Of a stretch of 64,000 bases of DNA, positions 52,880 through 63,731 are shown one piece after another; position 1 is the first letter of the stretch, and each line of letters opens with the position of its first letter. Both the position numbers and the translations under genes were made by a program. The notes under the pieces are model-generated. The model was not told where the DNA came from. It saw only the letters and a list, made by a program, of their open reading frames with translations, and made no database searches. Origin of the DNA: Azonexaceae bacterium s22 (GTDB taxonomy: Bacteria; Pseudomonadota; Gammaproteobacteria; Burkholderiales; Rhodocyclaceae); assembly GCA_016617495.1 (NCBI GenBank), contig WYCU01000007.1, positions 111,693 through 175,692 of the forward strand. Reading direction: 5' to 3'.

Positions 52880-53917
52880 ATGCGCGCTTTCATGCCGGAT
52901 GCACCCATGAACGCTGCCATTTCCATGCCGCCGCACACCCTTTCCATTGTCGTTCCCTTCTACAACGAGGAAGACAACATCGGGCCGCTGGTCAAACGCG
53001 TCCACGAGGCACTGGTAGGCTACGTTCACCCCTGGGAACTGGTGTTGGTCGACGACGGCAGCAGCGACGCCACGGTGGCACGCGCCAGTGAAGCTTCGGC
53101 CGCGTACGGTCCGCATGTGCGGATTGTCGAACTGACCCGCAACTACAAACAGACCGCCGCCATGCAGGCCGGCGTCGATGCTGCACGCGGCGATGTCATC
53201 GTGACGATGGACGGCGATCTGCAGAACGATCCGGTCGACATCCCGCGCATGGTCGCCCGTCTTCTCAACGAGGATCTCGATCTTGTCGCGGGCTGGCGCC
53301 AGAACCGTCAGGATGGCCTCTTCCTGCGCAAGATTCCCTCCAAGATCGCCAACCGCCTGATCGCCAAGCTGACCGGCGTCAAGTTGCGCGATTACGGGTG
53401 CAGCCTGAAAGCCTACCGGGGCGATGTCATCCGTCGCGTCCGCCTGTATGGCGAAATGCACCGCTTCATTCCGGCCTGGATGGCCACGGTAACGACGCCG
53501 CGCCGCATTGCCGAAGAGCCGACCACGCACCATGCGCGCACGGCCGGCGTCTCCAAGTACGGCATCTCGCGCACTTTCCGCGTCATTCTCGACCTCATCG
53601 CAGTGTGGTTCTTCATGCGCTTCCGGGCGCGTCCGGGCCATTTCTTCGGCAGCATCGGCTTGGCGCTGACCGCCCTCTCCAGTCTCGTGCTGATGTGGCT
53701 GGCCTGGGTCAAGTTCGGGCTCGGCGAACCGATCGGCGGTCGTCCGGCGCTCATCGTCGGCATCGGTGGCCTGATTGCCGGGGTGCACTTCATCACCACC
53801 GGCGTCCTTGCCGAACTGCTGGCGCGCATCTATTTCGAATCCGGCTCGATCCGCTCCTACGCGGCCCGCCCGGAACGTCCGCTGGCCGCAGACGAAGGCT
53901 GGCACCGCCCGGCGTGA
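52880..53917 (+). CDS. Polyprenyl-phosphate glycosyltransferase (GT2, DPMS/ArnC/GtrB-like)
   Basis: 345 residues. GT2 catalytic domain: LSIVVPFYNEEDNIGPLVKRVHEA near residue 22, LVLVDDGSSD near 55 and the metal DxD in VTMDGDLQNDP near 110. Two C-terminal membrane helices (FFGSIGLALTALSSLVLMWLAWV; ALIVGIGGLIAGVHFITTGVLAELLARIYF). Such enzymes load a sugar onto undecaprenyl phosphate for use on the outer face. Several in-frame ATGs (52880, 52892, 52907, 52925) leave the start open. Confidence 0.88.
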   Translation: MRAFMPDAPMNAAISMPPHTLSIVVPFYNEEDNIGPLVKRVHEALVGYVHPWELVLVDDGSSDATVARASEASAAYGPHVRIVELTRNYKQTAAMQAGVDAARGDVIVTMDGDLQNDPVDIPRMVARLLNEDLDLVAGWRQNRQDGLFLRKIPSKIANRLIAKLTGVKLRDYGCSLKAYRGDVIRRVRLYGEMHRFIPAWMATVTTPRRIAEEPTTHHARTAGVSKYGISRTFRVILDLIAVWFFMRFRARPGHFFGSIGLALTALSSLVLMWLAWVKFGLGEPIGGRPALIVGIGGLIAGVHFITTGVLAELLARIYFESGSIRSYAARPERPLAADEGWHRPA

Positions 53918-55386
53918 CCTTCGGCGTCGACACCCGGATTTACGAAAAATCCGGGGTACCCATCCTGCTCGGCCTGGGCGCCCTGCTGCTGGCATGGCGC
54001 TTCTGGATCATCCCGCGCATGGGCATCACCCTGTATGTGGATGAAGCGCAATACTGGACCTGGGCGCAACATCTCGACTGGGGCTATTTTTCCAAACCCC
54101 CCGGCATTGCGGCGCTGATCGCGCTGTCCACGGCACTTTTCGGCGACAGCCTGCTCGGCGTCAAGGCGCTGGGCCTGCTCTGCTATCCGGCGGCGGCCGC
54201 CGCCTGCTGGGCCATCGCGCGCCGCCTTTACGATGCGCGCGTGGCCTTCTGGTCCGCATTGAGCGTGCTGACCCTGCCCATCTTTGCCTGGCTGGGCCTG
54301 TTTGTCTCCACCGACGCCCTGCTCACCCTGTTCTGGACACTGGCCCTGTGGGCCTTCCTCCGTGCCGTCGACTACAACCGCTGGGGCGACTGGCTGCTGC
54401 TCGGCGCCATTTGCGGCCTCGGGCTGCTCTCCAAATACACCATGGCCGCCTGGCTGGGCGCGGCCTTCCTCTATCTGCTGAGTTTCGAGCGCCGCCTGCT
54501 CGCTTCGCCCAAACCCTGGGTTGCCGCGCTGCTGGCGCTGGCCTTGCTCGGGCCGAACCTGTGGTGGAACGTCGTCCACGACTTCCCAACCCTGCGCCAC
54601 ACGGCGGACATCACCGTCAATCGCAAGGCCGGTGGCGGATTCAAGGCCCTGGGCGAGTTCTGGGCAGCGCAGTGGGCCGCGTTCGGGCCGGTCCTCGGCA
54701 CGGTGTTCGCGCTTCTGCTGCTGCGCGTGCGCGAAAGCTGGCGCGACACCCACACCCGCCTGCTGCTGTGGTTTGCCTTGCCGCTCTGGGCCGTGGTTTC
54801 AGCACAGGCCTTCAAAAGCACGGCCAATGCCAACTGGGCGGCACCGGCCTTTGCCCCGGCGGCCATTGCCGCGGTGGCCTGGCTGCTGCAACGCGGGCGC
54901 GTGCGCTGGGTTGCCGCGGGCATCGCATTCAATATCCTGCTGGTGGGCGTCGCCTACCACTGGCAAAACCTGATTGTCGCGGTCGACGTCGAAAAACGGG
55001 CAAAAATCAATTTCTACGCCCGCGCCCAAGGCTGGGACGGCCTCGGCCGCGAACTGCGCCCCGTGCTCGAAGCCCATCCTGGCGCGGTGCTGGTGGCCGA
55101 AAACCGCACCCTGCTCGCCCATCTGGTTTACGAACTGCGCGACCTCCACCCAAGGTATGCCGCCTGGAATCCGGAAGGCAAGGCCAGCGACCATTACAAG
55201 CTCACCACCGATCTGCGCCCGGCCGTCGGCAAGGACCTGATCCTCGTCACGCAGGATGCCCTCGGCCCGGCATTCACGGAACGCGCTTCGGCGGTGGAAG
55301 CGCTGGGCACGTTGCGCGCCCCGCTGCCGGGCAAGGCAGAACGCACCATGGATGTCTATTTGCTGCATGGCTTCAAGGGCTACTGA
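53914..55386 (+). CDS. ArnT/PMT-like membrane glycosyltransferase (GT83 type)
   Basis: 490 residues with about ten membrane helices. The first loop carries LYVDEAQYWTWAQHLDWGYFSKPPGIAALI, with the acidic residues of the GT-C active site. It likely transfers the sugar from the lipid carrier made by the preceding enzyme to lipid A or another acceptor. The start is GTG 53914, overlapping the GT2 stop (GTGA). Repeat copy K encodes VAVDVEKRAKIN between the last helix and the periplasmic C-terminal domain. Confidence 0.87.
   Translation: MTFGVDTRIYEKSGVPILLGLGALLLAWRFWIIPRMGITLYVDEAQYWTWAQHLDWGYFSKPPGIAALIALSTALFGDSLLGVKALGLLCYPAAAAACWAIARRLYDARVAFWSALSVLTLPIFAWLGLFVSTDALLTLFWTLALWAFLRAVDYNRWGDWLLLGAICGLGLLSKYTMAAWLGAAFLYLLSFERRLLASPKPWVAALLALALLGPNLWWNVVHDFPTLRHTADITVNRKAGGGFKALGEFWAAQWAAFGPVLGTVFALLLLRVRESWRDTHTRLLLWFALPLWAVVSAQAFKSTANANWAAPAFAPAAIAAVAWLLQRGRVRWVAAGIAFNILLVGVAYHWQNLIVAVDVEKRAKINFYARAQGWDGLGRELRPVLEAHPGAVLVAENRTLLAHLVYELRDLHPRYAAWNPEGKASDHYKLTTDLRPAVGKDLILVTQDALGPAFTERASAVEALGTLRAPLPGKAERTMDVYLLHGFKGY
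54971..55010 (+). repeat. Dispersed repeat, copy K
   Basis: GATTGTCGCGGTCGACG then TCGAAAAACGGGCAAAAATCA. In frame 1 of the GT83-like gene as IVAVDVEKRAKI. Confidence 0.93.
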
Positions 55387-56056
55387 ATTTCGTCTGGCGG
55401 TGATCGTGTTCGGCATCCTTGCCGTGCTGTTCATCGCCTTTCCCCAGATCGATCTGGCCGCCAGTGGACTGTTTTATCGCGGCGACGGCCAGTGGCTGAT
55501 CCATCGCGACAATTTCTGGCTGGCCATTCCTTACCGAGGCTTGCCGCGGCTGGGGCAGAGTTTGCTGGTCATCCTGCTGGTGTTGTGGGCGCTCGGTTTC
55601 CTGCGCGCCTTTCCCAAACTGCGCGCCCGCCGGGCGGCTATCGGCTTCCTGCTGGTCGGCGGCCTGCTTGGCCCGGTGCTGCTGGTCGATGCCACGCTCA
55701 AGGAGCATTCGGGACGCACGCGGCCGATCAACATCACGCATTTTGGTGGCAGCAAGCAATTCACCCCCGCCTTCACTCCCGCCGACCAGTGCGAAAAGAA
55801 TTGCGCCTTCGTCAGCGGGCACGTGGCCACCGCTTCCTTCATCATGGCCTTCGGCTGGCTGGGTGCGCCCGCCGTGCGCCGCCGCTGGCTGCTGGCCAGC
55901 CTGGCTTTCGGCGGTTTCATGGCGCTGGTGCGCATGTCGCCCGGCGGCCATTTCCTGTCCGATACGATCTTTGCCTGGTTCGCCACGTATTTCAGCCTGT
56001 GGTTCACCGAATGGCTGTTCCGCACGCTGGGCTGGCTGCCGCCACGCACCGACTGA
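55367..56056 (+). CDS. PAP2-family membrane phosphatase
   Basis: 229 residues, five to six helices. The acid-phosphatase motifs are KEHSGRTRP (C1), FVSGHVATAS (C2) and RMSPGGHFLSD (C3), all with catalytic residues. Likely recycles undecaprenyl pyrophosphate or dephosphorylates lipid A, fitting the two glycosyltransferase genes before it. ATG 55367 overlaps the GT83-like gene by 20 bp. Confidence 0.87.
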   Translation: MASRATEFRLAVIVFGILAVLFIAFPQIDLAASGLFYRGDGQWLIHRDNFWLAIPYRGLPRLGQSLLVILLVLWALGFLRAFPKLRARRAAIGFLLVGGLLGPVLLVDATLKEHSGRTRPINITHFGGSKQFTPAFTPADQCEKNCAFVSGHVATASFIMAFGWLGAPAVRRRWLLASLAFGGFMALVRMSPGGHFLSDTIFAWFATYFSLWFTEWLFRTLGWLPPRTD

Positions 56057-56061
56057 TCCCC

Positions 56062-56682
56062 ATGGACGTGCTCCTGATCCACGGCATGGGGCGCACGCCG
56101 GCCTCGATGCTGCTCTTGCAACGACGACTGACGCAACAAGGCCATCGCACGCACCTCTTCGGCTATGCCGCCTGGGCCGAGACGCTGGAGGGCGTCAGCG
56201 CCCGCCTGGCGCGCCGCATCAAGCAGCGCGTTGGCATGCAGCCCTATGCGGTCATCGGGCATTCGCTGGGTTCGGTCATTCTGCGTCGGGCGCTGGGCGA
56301 CCTGAGCGCCAATCCCCCGCGCCACACCTTCCTGCTGGCACCGCCGATGCGCGCCTGCCGCGCCGCCCGCTTTTTTTCCCGTTTCGGGCTCTACCGGGCG
56401 CTGACCGGGGAAATGGGGCAACTCCTGGCTGACGAAGCCTTCATGCAAAGCCTGCCGTTGCCGCCCAATACCGTGATCTATGCCGGTACGGGGGGCCCGC
56501 GCGCCCGCTGGCTGCCTTTCGGCAACCAGCCCAACGATGGCATCCTGGCCCTCGACGAGATGCTCGGCGCGGGCGGCGAGCCCGTCGAAGTCGCTGCCAG
56601 CCACACCTTCATCATGAATTCCCGCGCCGTTTTCGACGACATCGTGCAGCGGCTGGCGCAAAGCCCGGCCACGCCGGCCTGA
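56062..56682 (+). CDS. Alpha/beta-hydrolase
   Basis: 206 residues. Starts MDVLLIHGMGRTPASMLLLQ (oxyanion region). The nucleophile elbow is VIGHSLGSVILRRAL near residue 68, and the C-terminal histidine is likely in VAASHTFIMNSRAV. Lipase/esterase-like. It starts 5 bp after the PAP2 gene and ends the cluster. The substrate is unknown. Confidence 0.82.
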   Translation: MDVLLIHGMGRTPASMLLLQRRLTQQGHRTHLFGYAAWAETLEGVSARLARRIKQRVGMQPYAVIGHSLGSVILRRALGDLSANPPRHTFLLAPPMRACRAARFFSRFGLYRALTGEMGQLLADEAFMQSLPLPPNTVIYAGTGGPRARWLPFGNQPNDGILALDEMLGAGGEPVEVAASHTFIMNSRAVFDDIVQRLAQSPATPA

Positions 56683-56698
56683 ACGCGGCCCGCTGCGC

Positions 56699-58018
56699 TC
56701 AGATCAGGCCGTATTTCTTGAGCTTGTCGTGCAAGGTGGTGCGGGCGATCTTGAGCGCCTCGCCAGTCCGTGCGATGTTGCCTTGCTGGCGGGTGAATTC
56801 GCTGGCGATCAACAAACGCTCGTAATTCTCCACGGCCTCCGTCAACGATAAGGGCTGACCGCCGGCGCCGCCCGGCGTGTCGCGTCCGATGCCCAGCGCG
56901 TGGCACTCGGCGGCATTGCGCAATTCACGGATGTTGCCCGGCCAATCCAGCGCCATCAGGCGGCGCATGTCTTCCGAAGTCACGGCCGGCGGCGGCCGGT
57001 TGTAACGCTTGGCGGCCTGCAGCAGAAATTCGTCGTACAGCGCCGGGATATCCTCACGCCGTTCGCGCAGCGGCGGCAGCTCGATGCGCACGACGTTGAG
57101 GCGGTAGTAGAGGTCAGCACGGAAACGGCCCTGCTCCGCGGCAAGCTTGAGGTCTTCCTTGCTGGCGGCGATGACCCGGCACGACACCGGGATCTGCTGG
57201 TTAGCGCCCAGCCGTTCGATCACACGCTCCTGCAGCACACGCAGCAGCTTGATCTGCATGGCCATCGGCATGGACTCCACTTCGTCAAGGAAGAGCGTAC
57301 CGCCGCTGGCGTACTCGATCTTGCCGATGCGCCGCTTCTGCGCGCCGGTAAAGGCGCCGGGTTCGTGGCCGAAAAGTTCGCTGTCCAGCAGGTTGTCGGC
57401 CATGCCGCCGCAGTTGAGCGCGACATAGGCCTCCTGGGCGGCGCCGGAATAATCGTGCAGGCAGCGCGCCACCATTTCCTTGCCCGTGCCGGTTTCGCCC
57501 ATGATCAAGACATCGACGGCCGCACCGGCGACATCGAGAATGAGCTGACGCACCCGGGCCATCTGGGGCGAACGCCCGATCAGGCGCGCTTCGAGGTCGT
57601 CGCGATGATCGAGACGGCGGCGCAGGGTTTCGACCTCCAGCACCAGCTCGCGTTTCTCCAGCGCGCGGCGCACGACATCGACGAGATCGTCGGTCGAAAA
57701 CGGCTTCTGCATGAAATCGTAGGCGCCGCTGCGCATGGCTTCGACCGCCAGGGTCACGTCGCCGTGGCCGGTAATCATGATTACCGGCAGATCGGGCGAA
57801 AGCTGATTGATCCAGCGCAGCAGCGCCATCCCGTCCATGCCCGGCAGGCGCATGTCGGTGACGACGATGCCGGCGTAATCGGCCGACAGGCGCCGCTGCG
57901 CCTCTTCGGCGCTGGCATAGGATTCGACGGCGATGCCCGCCAGTTGCATGGCTTGTTCGCAGCCCAGGCGAACATGCGGATCGTCCTCGACGAGCAGGAC
58001 GGAGAGCGGGGCCTTCAT
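56699..58018 (-). CDS. Sigma-54 response regulator, DctD/AauR type
   Basis: 439 residues. Receiver domain (phospho-Asp in IVVTDMRLPGMDG near residue 55), AAA+ domain with GETGTGKEMVARCLH near 172 and the sigma-54 contact loop GAFTGAQ near 220, and a Fis-type helix-turn-helix at the end (GNIARTGEALKIARTTLHDKLKKYGLI). It activates sigma-54 promoters. With aspA and the glt ABC genes downstream, control of aspartate/glutamate uptake, as by Pseudomonas AauR, is likely; C4-dicarboxylates are the alternative. Confidence 0.88.
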   Translation of the reverse strand: MKAPLSVLLVEDDPHVRLGCEQAMQLAGIAVESYASAEEAQRRLSADYAGIVVTDMRLPGMDGMALLRWINQLSPDLPVIMITGHGDVTLAVEAMRSGAYDFMQKPFSTDDLVDVVRRALEKRELVLEVETLRRRLDHRDDLEARLIGRSPQMARVRQLILDVAGAAVDVLIMGETGTGKEMVARCLHDYSGAAQEAYVALNCGGMADNLLDSELFGHEPGAFTGAQKRRIGKIEYASGGTLFLDEVESMPMAMQIKLLRVLQERVIERLGANQQIPVSCRVIAASKEDLKLAAEQGRFRADLYYRLNVVRIELPPLRERREDIPALYDEFLLQAAKRYNRPPPAVTSEDMRRLMALDWPGNIRELRNAAECHALGIGRDTPGGAGGQPLSLTEAVENYERLLIASEFTRQQGNIARTGEALKIARTTLHDKLKKYGLI

Positions 58019-59943
58019 GCGCTCACCTCGGTTGTGGGTTGTTGCGGAGAGCGCGGCAGCAGCACGATGAAGCGCGCCCCGCCCTGCGGTGCGGATTCGG
58101 CCAGCAGGTCGCCGCCGAAATCGCGCAGGATGTCGCGGGAGATGGTCAGGCCAAGCCCAAGCCCCTCGCCCGGTTGTTTGGTGGTGAAAAAGGGTTCGAA
58201 CAGATGCTCCAGCGCCGTGGCGGAAAAGCCGCTGCCGCTGTCGGTCACCGACAGGGCCACGCGCCCGCCATCGGCTGCCTGTGCGGCAAAAACCAGACGC
58301 CGTACCGGGCTTTCGGCCATCGCATCCAGCGCATTGCCGATCAAATTGACCAGCACTTGCTGCAGACGATTGCGGTCACACCAGGCGATCCAGGAATTGG
58401 CCTCAATTTGGCGGTCGACCGCGACATTTTGCTTGCGCAGGCGTTGCTCGAAGAGAAACAGCGCCGCATCCACCGCCAGCGCCACATCCACGGCCGCGGA
58501 CACGGCCGGCGATTTGCGGGCGAAGGTCTTGAGCGGACCGATGATGCCCCCCATCTGCTCGGCCAATTGGCCGACGATGGCGAGATTCTTTTCCGCTGTC
58601 GCCCCGTCGCCGCGGCGCATGAATTCGGCGGCATTGGCCGAGAGCGTACGAATCGCCCCGAGCGGCTGACTCAGTTCGTGGGTGATGCCGGTCGCCATCT
58701 GGCCCAGCACGGCCAACTTGGCTGCCTGGACCAGCTCATCCTGGGCCGCCCGCAAGGTTTGCTCGGCCCGCTGGCGCTCGGCGACTTCGCGTTGCAGATG
58801 CGTGACCGCATCCGACAGATCGGCCGTGCGTGCCGTCACCTTTTGCTCCAGTTCGCGGTTGGCCGCTTCCAGCATCGCGCGCGCCTCCTCGCGGCCGCGC
58901 GCCAGACGTCGGCGCTGGTTCAGATAAAGCAGCCCAAGCAGCAGGCAACCGCTCGCCGCGGTGGCCAGTGCCGCGTGCGTGGCGGCCTGCACCGTGACCG
59001 GGCGCAGGTCGGAAAACACCACGATCCGCCAAGCGGCGCCGGGCAGATTGCGCGCCAGCGCAAGGTAGGGCCGCGCGCCGGCCTGCGGCGCCATGTCGCT
59101 GCGCAGGTGGCGCGGCAGGCTGACCACTACGCCCTCGTCGGCGCCCGCGAGGTTGATCTCCAGAGCGATTTCGCCGACGGGCTGCCCGGCATACTGGTCG
59201 CGACTGATGCGCTCCAACTGGCTTTGACCCTGCGCCTGCAGCGTCGCGTAGCGCCACTCCGGCGGCGAGGCGAGCAAGACAATGCCGTTGTTGTCGACGA
59301 TCAGGGCTGGCGCTTCCTGCCCCAGCCAGCGCCGCTCGCTTTCGCGGATACTGGATTTGACCACGGCCACGCCGATGACCTTCCAGTCCTGGGTTTCGTC
59401 GCGAATCGGCTGGGCGAAAAAATAGCCCGGCTCGTGGCGGACCTTGTCGACAGCGTAGTGGCGCGCCGGTACACCGCTCGCAGCGGCACGGAAAAAGGGC
59501 ATGTAAGACAGATCGGAGCCGAGCAGGTTGTCGGAGAAGATCCAGTCGCTGGAAGCGACGACCCGCCCCCGCGTATCCAGCACGAAGATCGCCGGGCCGC
59601 CGAGATGGTCGTTCAGGCGCTGGAGAAAATGATTCGCCGCCGCCTGCAGGGTGTCCTGCCCCTCTTCCGGAGTGCGCAACAGGGTCAGCACATCGGGACT
59701 GAGCTCGACCGCGCTGGGAATCGCCGCATGGCGGGTCACCTCGCTGTCGATGGCCGCGGCCAGGATGTCGAGCTGATGACTGGCCTCGGCGCGCATCTGT
59801 CGCAGGCCGTGGCGCTCCGAGGCGCGGTAGGTCAATACGCCGACCAGCAGCAGCACGAGCAAGGCCAGGGCGATCCCGAGCGGCCGGTGCGGCCGGGAGA
59901 GTGCAACTGGGATCGTCTGGTCAGGTTCGCGCATGCGGGGCAA
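58015..59943 (-). CDS. Sensor histidine kinase, DctB/AauS type
   Basis: 642 residues. Two membrane helices (IALALLVLLLVGVLTY near 25 and AALATAASGCLLLGLLYL near 325) enclose a double-PDC/CACHE periplasmic sensor. A coiled linker, the H box ITHELSQPLGAIRTL near 440 and a full ATPase domain (NLIGNALDA; DSGSGF; GLGLGLTIS) follow. It ends with an ATGA overlap onto its regulator gene. A degenerate repeat copy (VAVDRQIEANS) lies in the ATPase domain. The start may be M1 or M4. Confidence 0.88.
   Translation of the reverse strand: MPRMREPDQTIPVALSRPHRPLGIALALLVLLLVGVLTYRASERHGLRQMRAEASHQLDILAAAIDSEVTRHAAIPSAVELSPDVLTLLRTPEEGQDTLQAAANHFLQRLNDHLGGPAIFVLDTRGRVVASSDWIFSDNLLGSDLSYMPFFRAAASGVPARHYAVDKVRHEPGYFFAQPIRDETQDWKVIGVAVVKSSIRESERRWLGQEAPALIVDNNGIVLLASPPEWRYATLQAQGQSQLERISRDQYAGQPVGEIALEINLAGADEGVVVSLPRHLRSDMAPQAGARPYLALARNLPGAAWRIVVFSDLRPVTVQAATHAALATAASGCLLLGLLYLNQRRRLARGREEARAMLEAANRELEQKVTARTADLSDAVTHLQREVAERQRAEQTLRAAQDELVQAAKLAVLGQMATGITHELSQPLGAIRTLSANAAEFMRRGDGATAEKNLAIVGQLAEQMGGIIGPLKTFARKSPAVSAAVDVALAVDAALFLFEQRLRKQNVAVDRQIEANSWIAWCDRNRLQQVLVNLIGNALDAMAESPVRRLVFAAQAADGGRVALSVTDSGSGFSATALEHLFEPFFTTKQPGEGLGLGLTISRDILRDFGGDLLAESAPQGGARFIVLLPRSPQQPTTEVSA
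58393..58428 (-). repeat. Dispersed repeat, copy M (degenerate right half)
   Basis: On the minus strand: AATGTCGCGGTCGACC then GCCAAATTGAGGCCAATTCC. In frame 1 of the DctB-like kinase. The right half has diverged from the A-rich consensus. Confidence 0.65.
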
Positions 59944-59982
59944 GCAGAAGGCATCGGGGGCGTTCGCGCATTGTAACCGGCG

Positions 59983-60012
59983 AAAAACGCCCCTTTTTCG
60001 GGGTCGACCGCG

Positions 60013-60020
<8 letters not shown>
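59983..60020 (-). repeat. Dispersed repeat, copy L
   Basis: On the minus strand: TGAATTGACGCGGTCGACC then CCGAAAAAGGGGCGTTTTTC. Its first bases supply the last codon and TGA stop of aspA. Confidence 0.87.
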
Positions 60021-61413
<1,393 letters not shown>

Positions 61414-61448
61414 GCTCTTGTCTCCATTTTGGTCTGGTTATGGTGTTT

Positions 61449-61468
61449 GCCGCCCCGCTCGGGGCGGC
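61449..61468. other. GC hairpin between gltL and aspA
   Basis: Stem GCCGCCCC/GGGGCGGC with a GCTC loop, lacking a T tract. More likely an mRNA-stabilising or attenuating hairpin between cotranscribed genes than a full terminator. Confidence 0.55.
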
Positions 61469-61476
61469 GGGCCGGA

Positions 61477-62205
<729 letters not shown>

Positions 62206-62229
62206 GACAATCTCCTGGACTGGCGGCGC

Positions 62230-62910
62230 TCAGGCCGGATGGAATTTTTTCTGGAGCCGCTTGACCACGGTGGAGGCGGCAAAACAAATCACAAAGTAGA
62301 CCGCGCCGGCGAAGAGCAGCAGCTCGACGAGGCGACCGTCGCGGTCACCGACCTTGTAGGCGGCACCGAAAAAGTCGGCCAGGGCGGAAACGTAAACCAG
62401 CGAGGTATCCTGGAACAGGATGATGGCCTGGGTCAGCAGCAAGGGCACCATGTTGCGGAAGGCTTGCGGCAGGATGACGAGGCGCATGGCCTGGCCGTAG
62501 GTCATGCCGAGTGCCGAACAGGCAGCCATCTGGCCCTTGGGCACGCTCTGGATGCCGGCACGGATGATTTCCGAGTAATACGCCGACTCAAAGAGGGCAA
62601 AACCGATCATGGCCGAGGTCAGACGCAAATCCGTTCCCGGCGGCAATCCGAACAATTGCTCGATGAACTTCGGCACGATCAGGAAGAACCACAACAGCAC
62701 CATGACCAGCGGCACGGCACGGAAGAGATTCACGTAGCCGGCGGCAAACAGGGCCAGCGGCTTGAGCGAAGACAAGCGCATCATCGCCAGCAAGGTGCCC
62801 CAGACGATGCCGATGACCACGGCCGTCAGAGTGATTTCCAGCGAAATCTTCATGCCGTCCCAAAGGAAGGGCAAGGCGCCGGGGATGGAAGACCAGTCGA
62901 ATTCGTACAT
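62230..62910 (-). CDS. gltK: Glutamate/aspartate ABC transporter permease GltK
   Basis: 226 residues of the HisMQ type with the loop [43 protein letters not shown] that contacts the ATPase. Helices include [21 protein letters not shown] and [12 protein letters not shown]. It lies one base after gltJ. Pairs with GltJ in the membrane. Confidence 0.92.
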   Translation of the reverse strand: MYEFDWSSIPGALPFLWDGMKISLEITLTAVVIGIVWGTLLAMMRLSSLKPLALFAAGYVNLFRAVPLVMVLLWFFLIVPKFIEQLFGLPPGTDLRLTSAMIGFALFESAYYSEIIRAGIQSVPKGQMAACSALGMTYGQAMRLVILPQAFRNMVPLLLTQAIILFQDTSLVYVSALADFFGAAYKVGDRDGRLVELLLFAGAVYFVICFAASTVVKRLQKKFHPA

Positions 62911-62911
62911 G

Positions 62912-63649
62912 TCACTTTCCTCCCAGATAACCCGGCACGGCGACGCGATGCTCGACCTTGCGCATCAGGAACATCACCGTCACGTTGATGAGCAGGTAGG
63001 CCACCGTCACGGCGATGAAGGATTCATAGGGCTGCGCGGTGTAATCGACCAGCTGGCGGCCCTGCGCGGCCAGTTCGAGCAGACCGATGGTTGAACAGAC
63101 GGCGGAGTTCTTGAAGATGTTGAGAAACTCCGAAGTCAGCGGCGGCACCACGAGGCGGAAGGCCATCGGCAAGATGACGAAACGGTAGGTCTGCGGCAGG
63201 GTGAACCCCAAGGCCAGACCGGCATTCTTCTGGCCTTTCGGCAGCGAATTGATCCCGGCGCGCACCTGTTCGGCCACCCGGGCACTGGTAAACAAGGCCA
63301 GGCAGATCATCGAAGCCAGGAACTGCTGGAGCATCGGGTTCGATTGCTTGTAGGCGTTGCCGATGCTTTCCGGCAGCAGTTCGGGCAAAACGAAATACCA
63401 GATGAACAATTGCACGAGCAGCGGAATGTTGCGAAACAGCTCGACATAGGCTGTGGCGAAGCCGGCAAGCCACTTGTTCGGCGCCGTGCGCAACACGCCG
63501 ATTAGCGCGCCGAGTGCCAGCGCGAGAACCCAGGCGCTCAAGGAGAGCGCGATGGTCATTTTGAGGCCGGACAGCATCCAGCCCAGATAGGTGTCGTCCC
63601 CGCTCGCGCTTGGCTGCAGGAACACCCCCCAGTGCCATTGATAATTCAT
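62912..63649 (-). CDS. gltJ: Glutamate/aspartate ABC transporter permease GltJ
   Basis: 245 residues. The N-terminus ([12 protein letters not shown], then [24 protein letters not shown]) closely resembles E. coli GltJ. The coupling loop is [39 protein letters not shown]. Second gene of the operon, after an intergenic hairpin that may limit its expression relative to the binding protein. Confidence 0.93.
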   Translation of the reverse strand: MNYQWHWGVFLQPSASGDDTYLGWMLSGLKMTIALSLSAWVLALALGALIGVLRTAPNKWLAGFATAYVELFRNIPLLVQLFIWYFVLPELLPESIGNAYKQSNPMLQQFLASMICLALFTSARVAEQVRAGINSLPKGQKNAGLALGFTLPQTYRFVILPMAFRLVVPPLTSEFLNIFKNSAVCSTIGLLELAAQGRQLVDYTAQPYESFIAVTVAYLLINVTVMFLMRKVEHRVAVPGYLGGK

Positions 63650-63672
63650 GATTGAATCCCTCTTGGGTCAGC

Positions 63673-63697
63673 GCTGCATCGCCCAAGGCGATGCAGC
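63673..63697 (-). other. Intergenic hairpin between gltI and gltJ
   Basis: Perfect 11-bp stem GCTGCATCGCC/GGCGATGCAGC with a 3-base loop, without a T run. Such hairpins in binding-protein operons usually protect the upstream mRNA and lower permease expression. Confidence 0.65.
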
Positions 63698-63731
63698 CGG
63701 TGCGCAGGCCGCTTGGCGCGGCCGCTTTCTG

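Noticed and set aside
53920-53945. TTCGGCGTCGAC near the start of the GT83-like gene
   Set aside because: Resembles the right-centre of the reversed repeat, but the invariant GTCGC part is missing.
62325-62350. CCGTCGCGGTCACC inside gltK
   Set aside because: A short partial match without the right half, in a segment expected in the permease.
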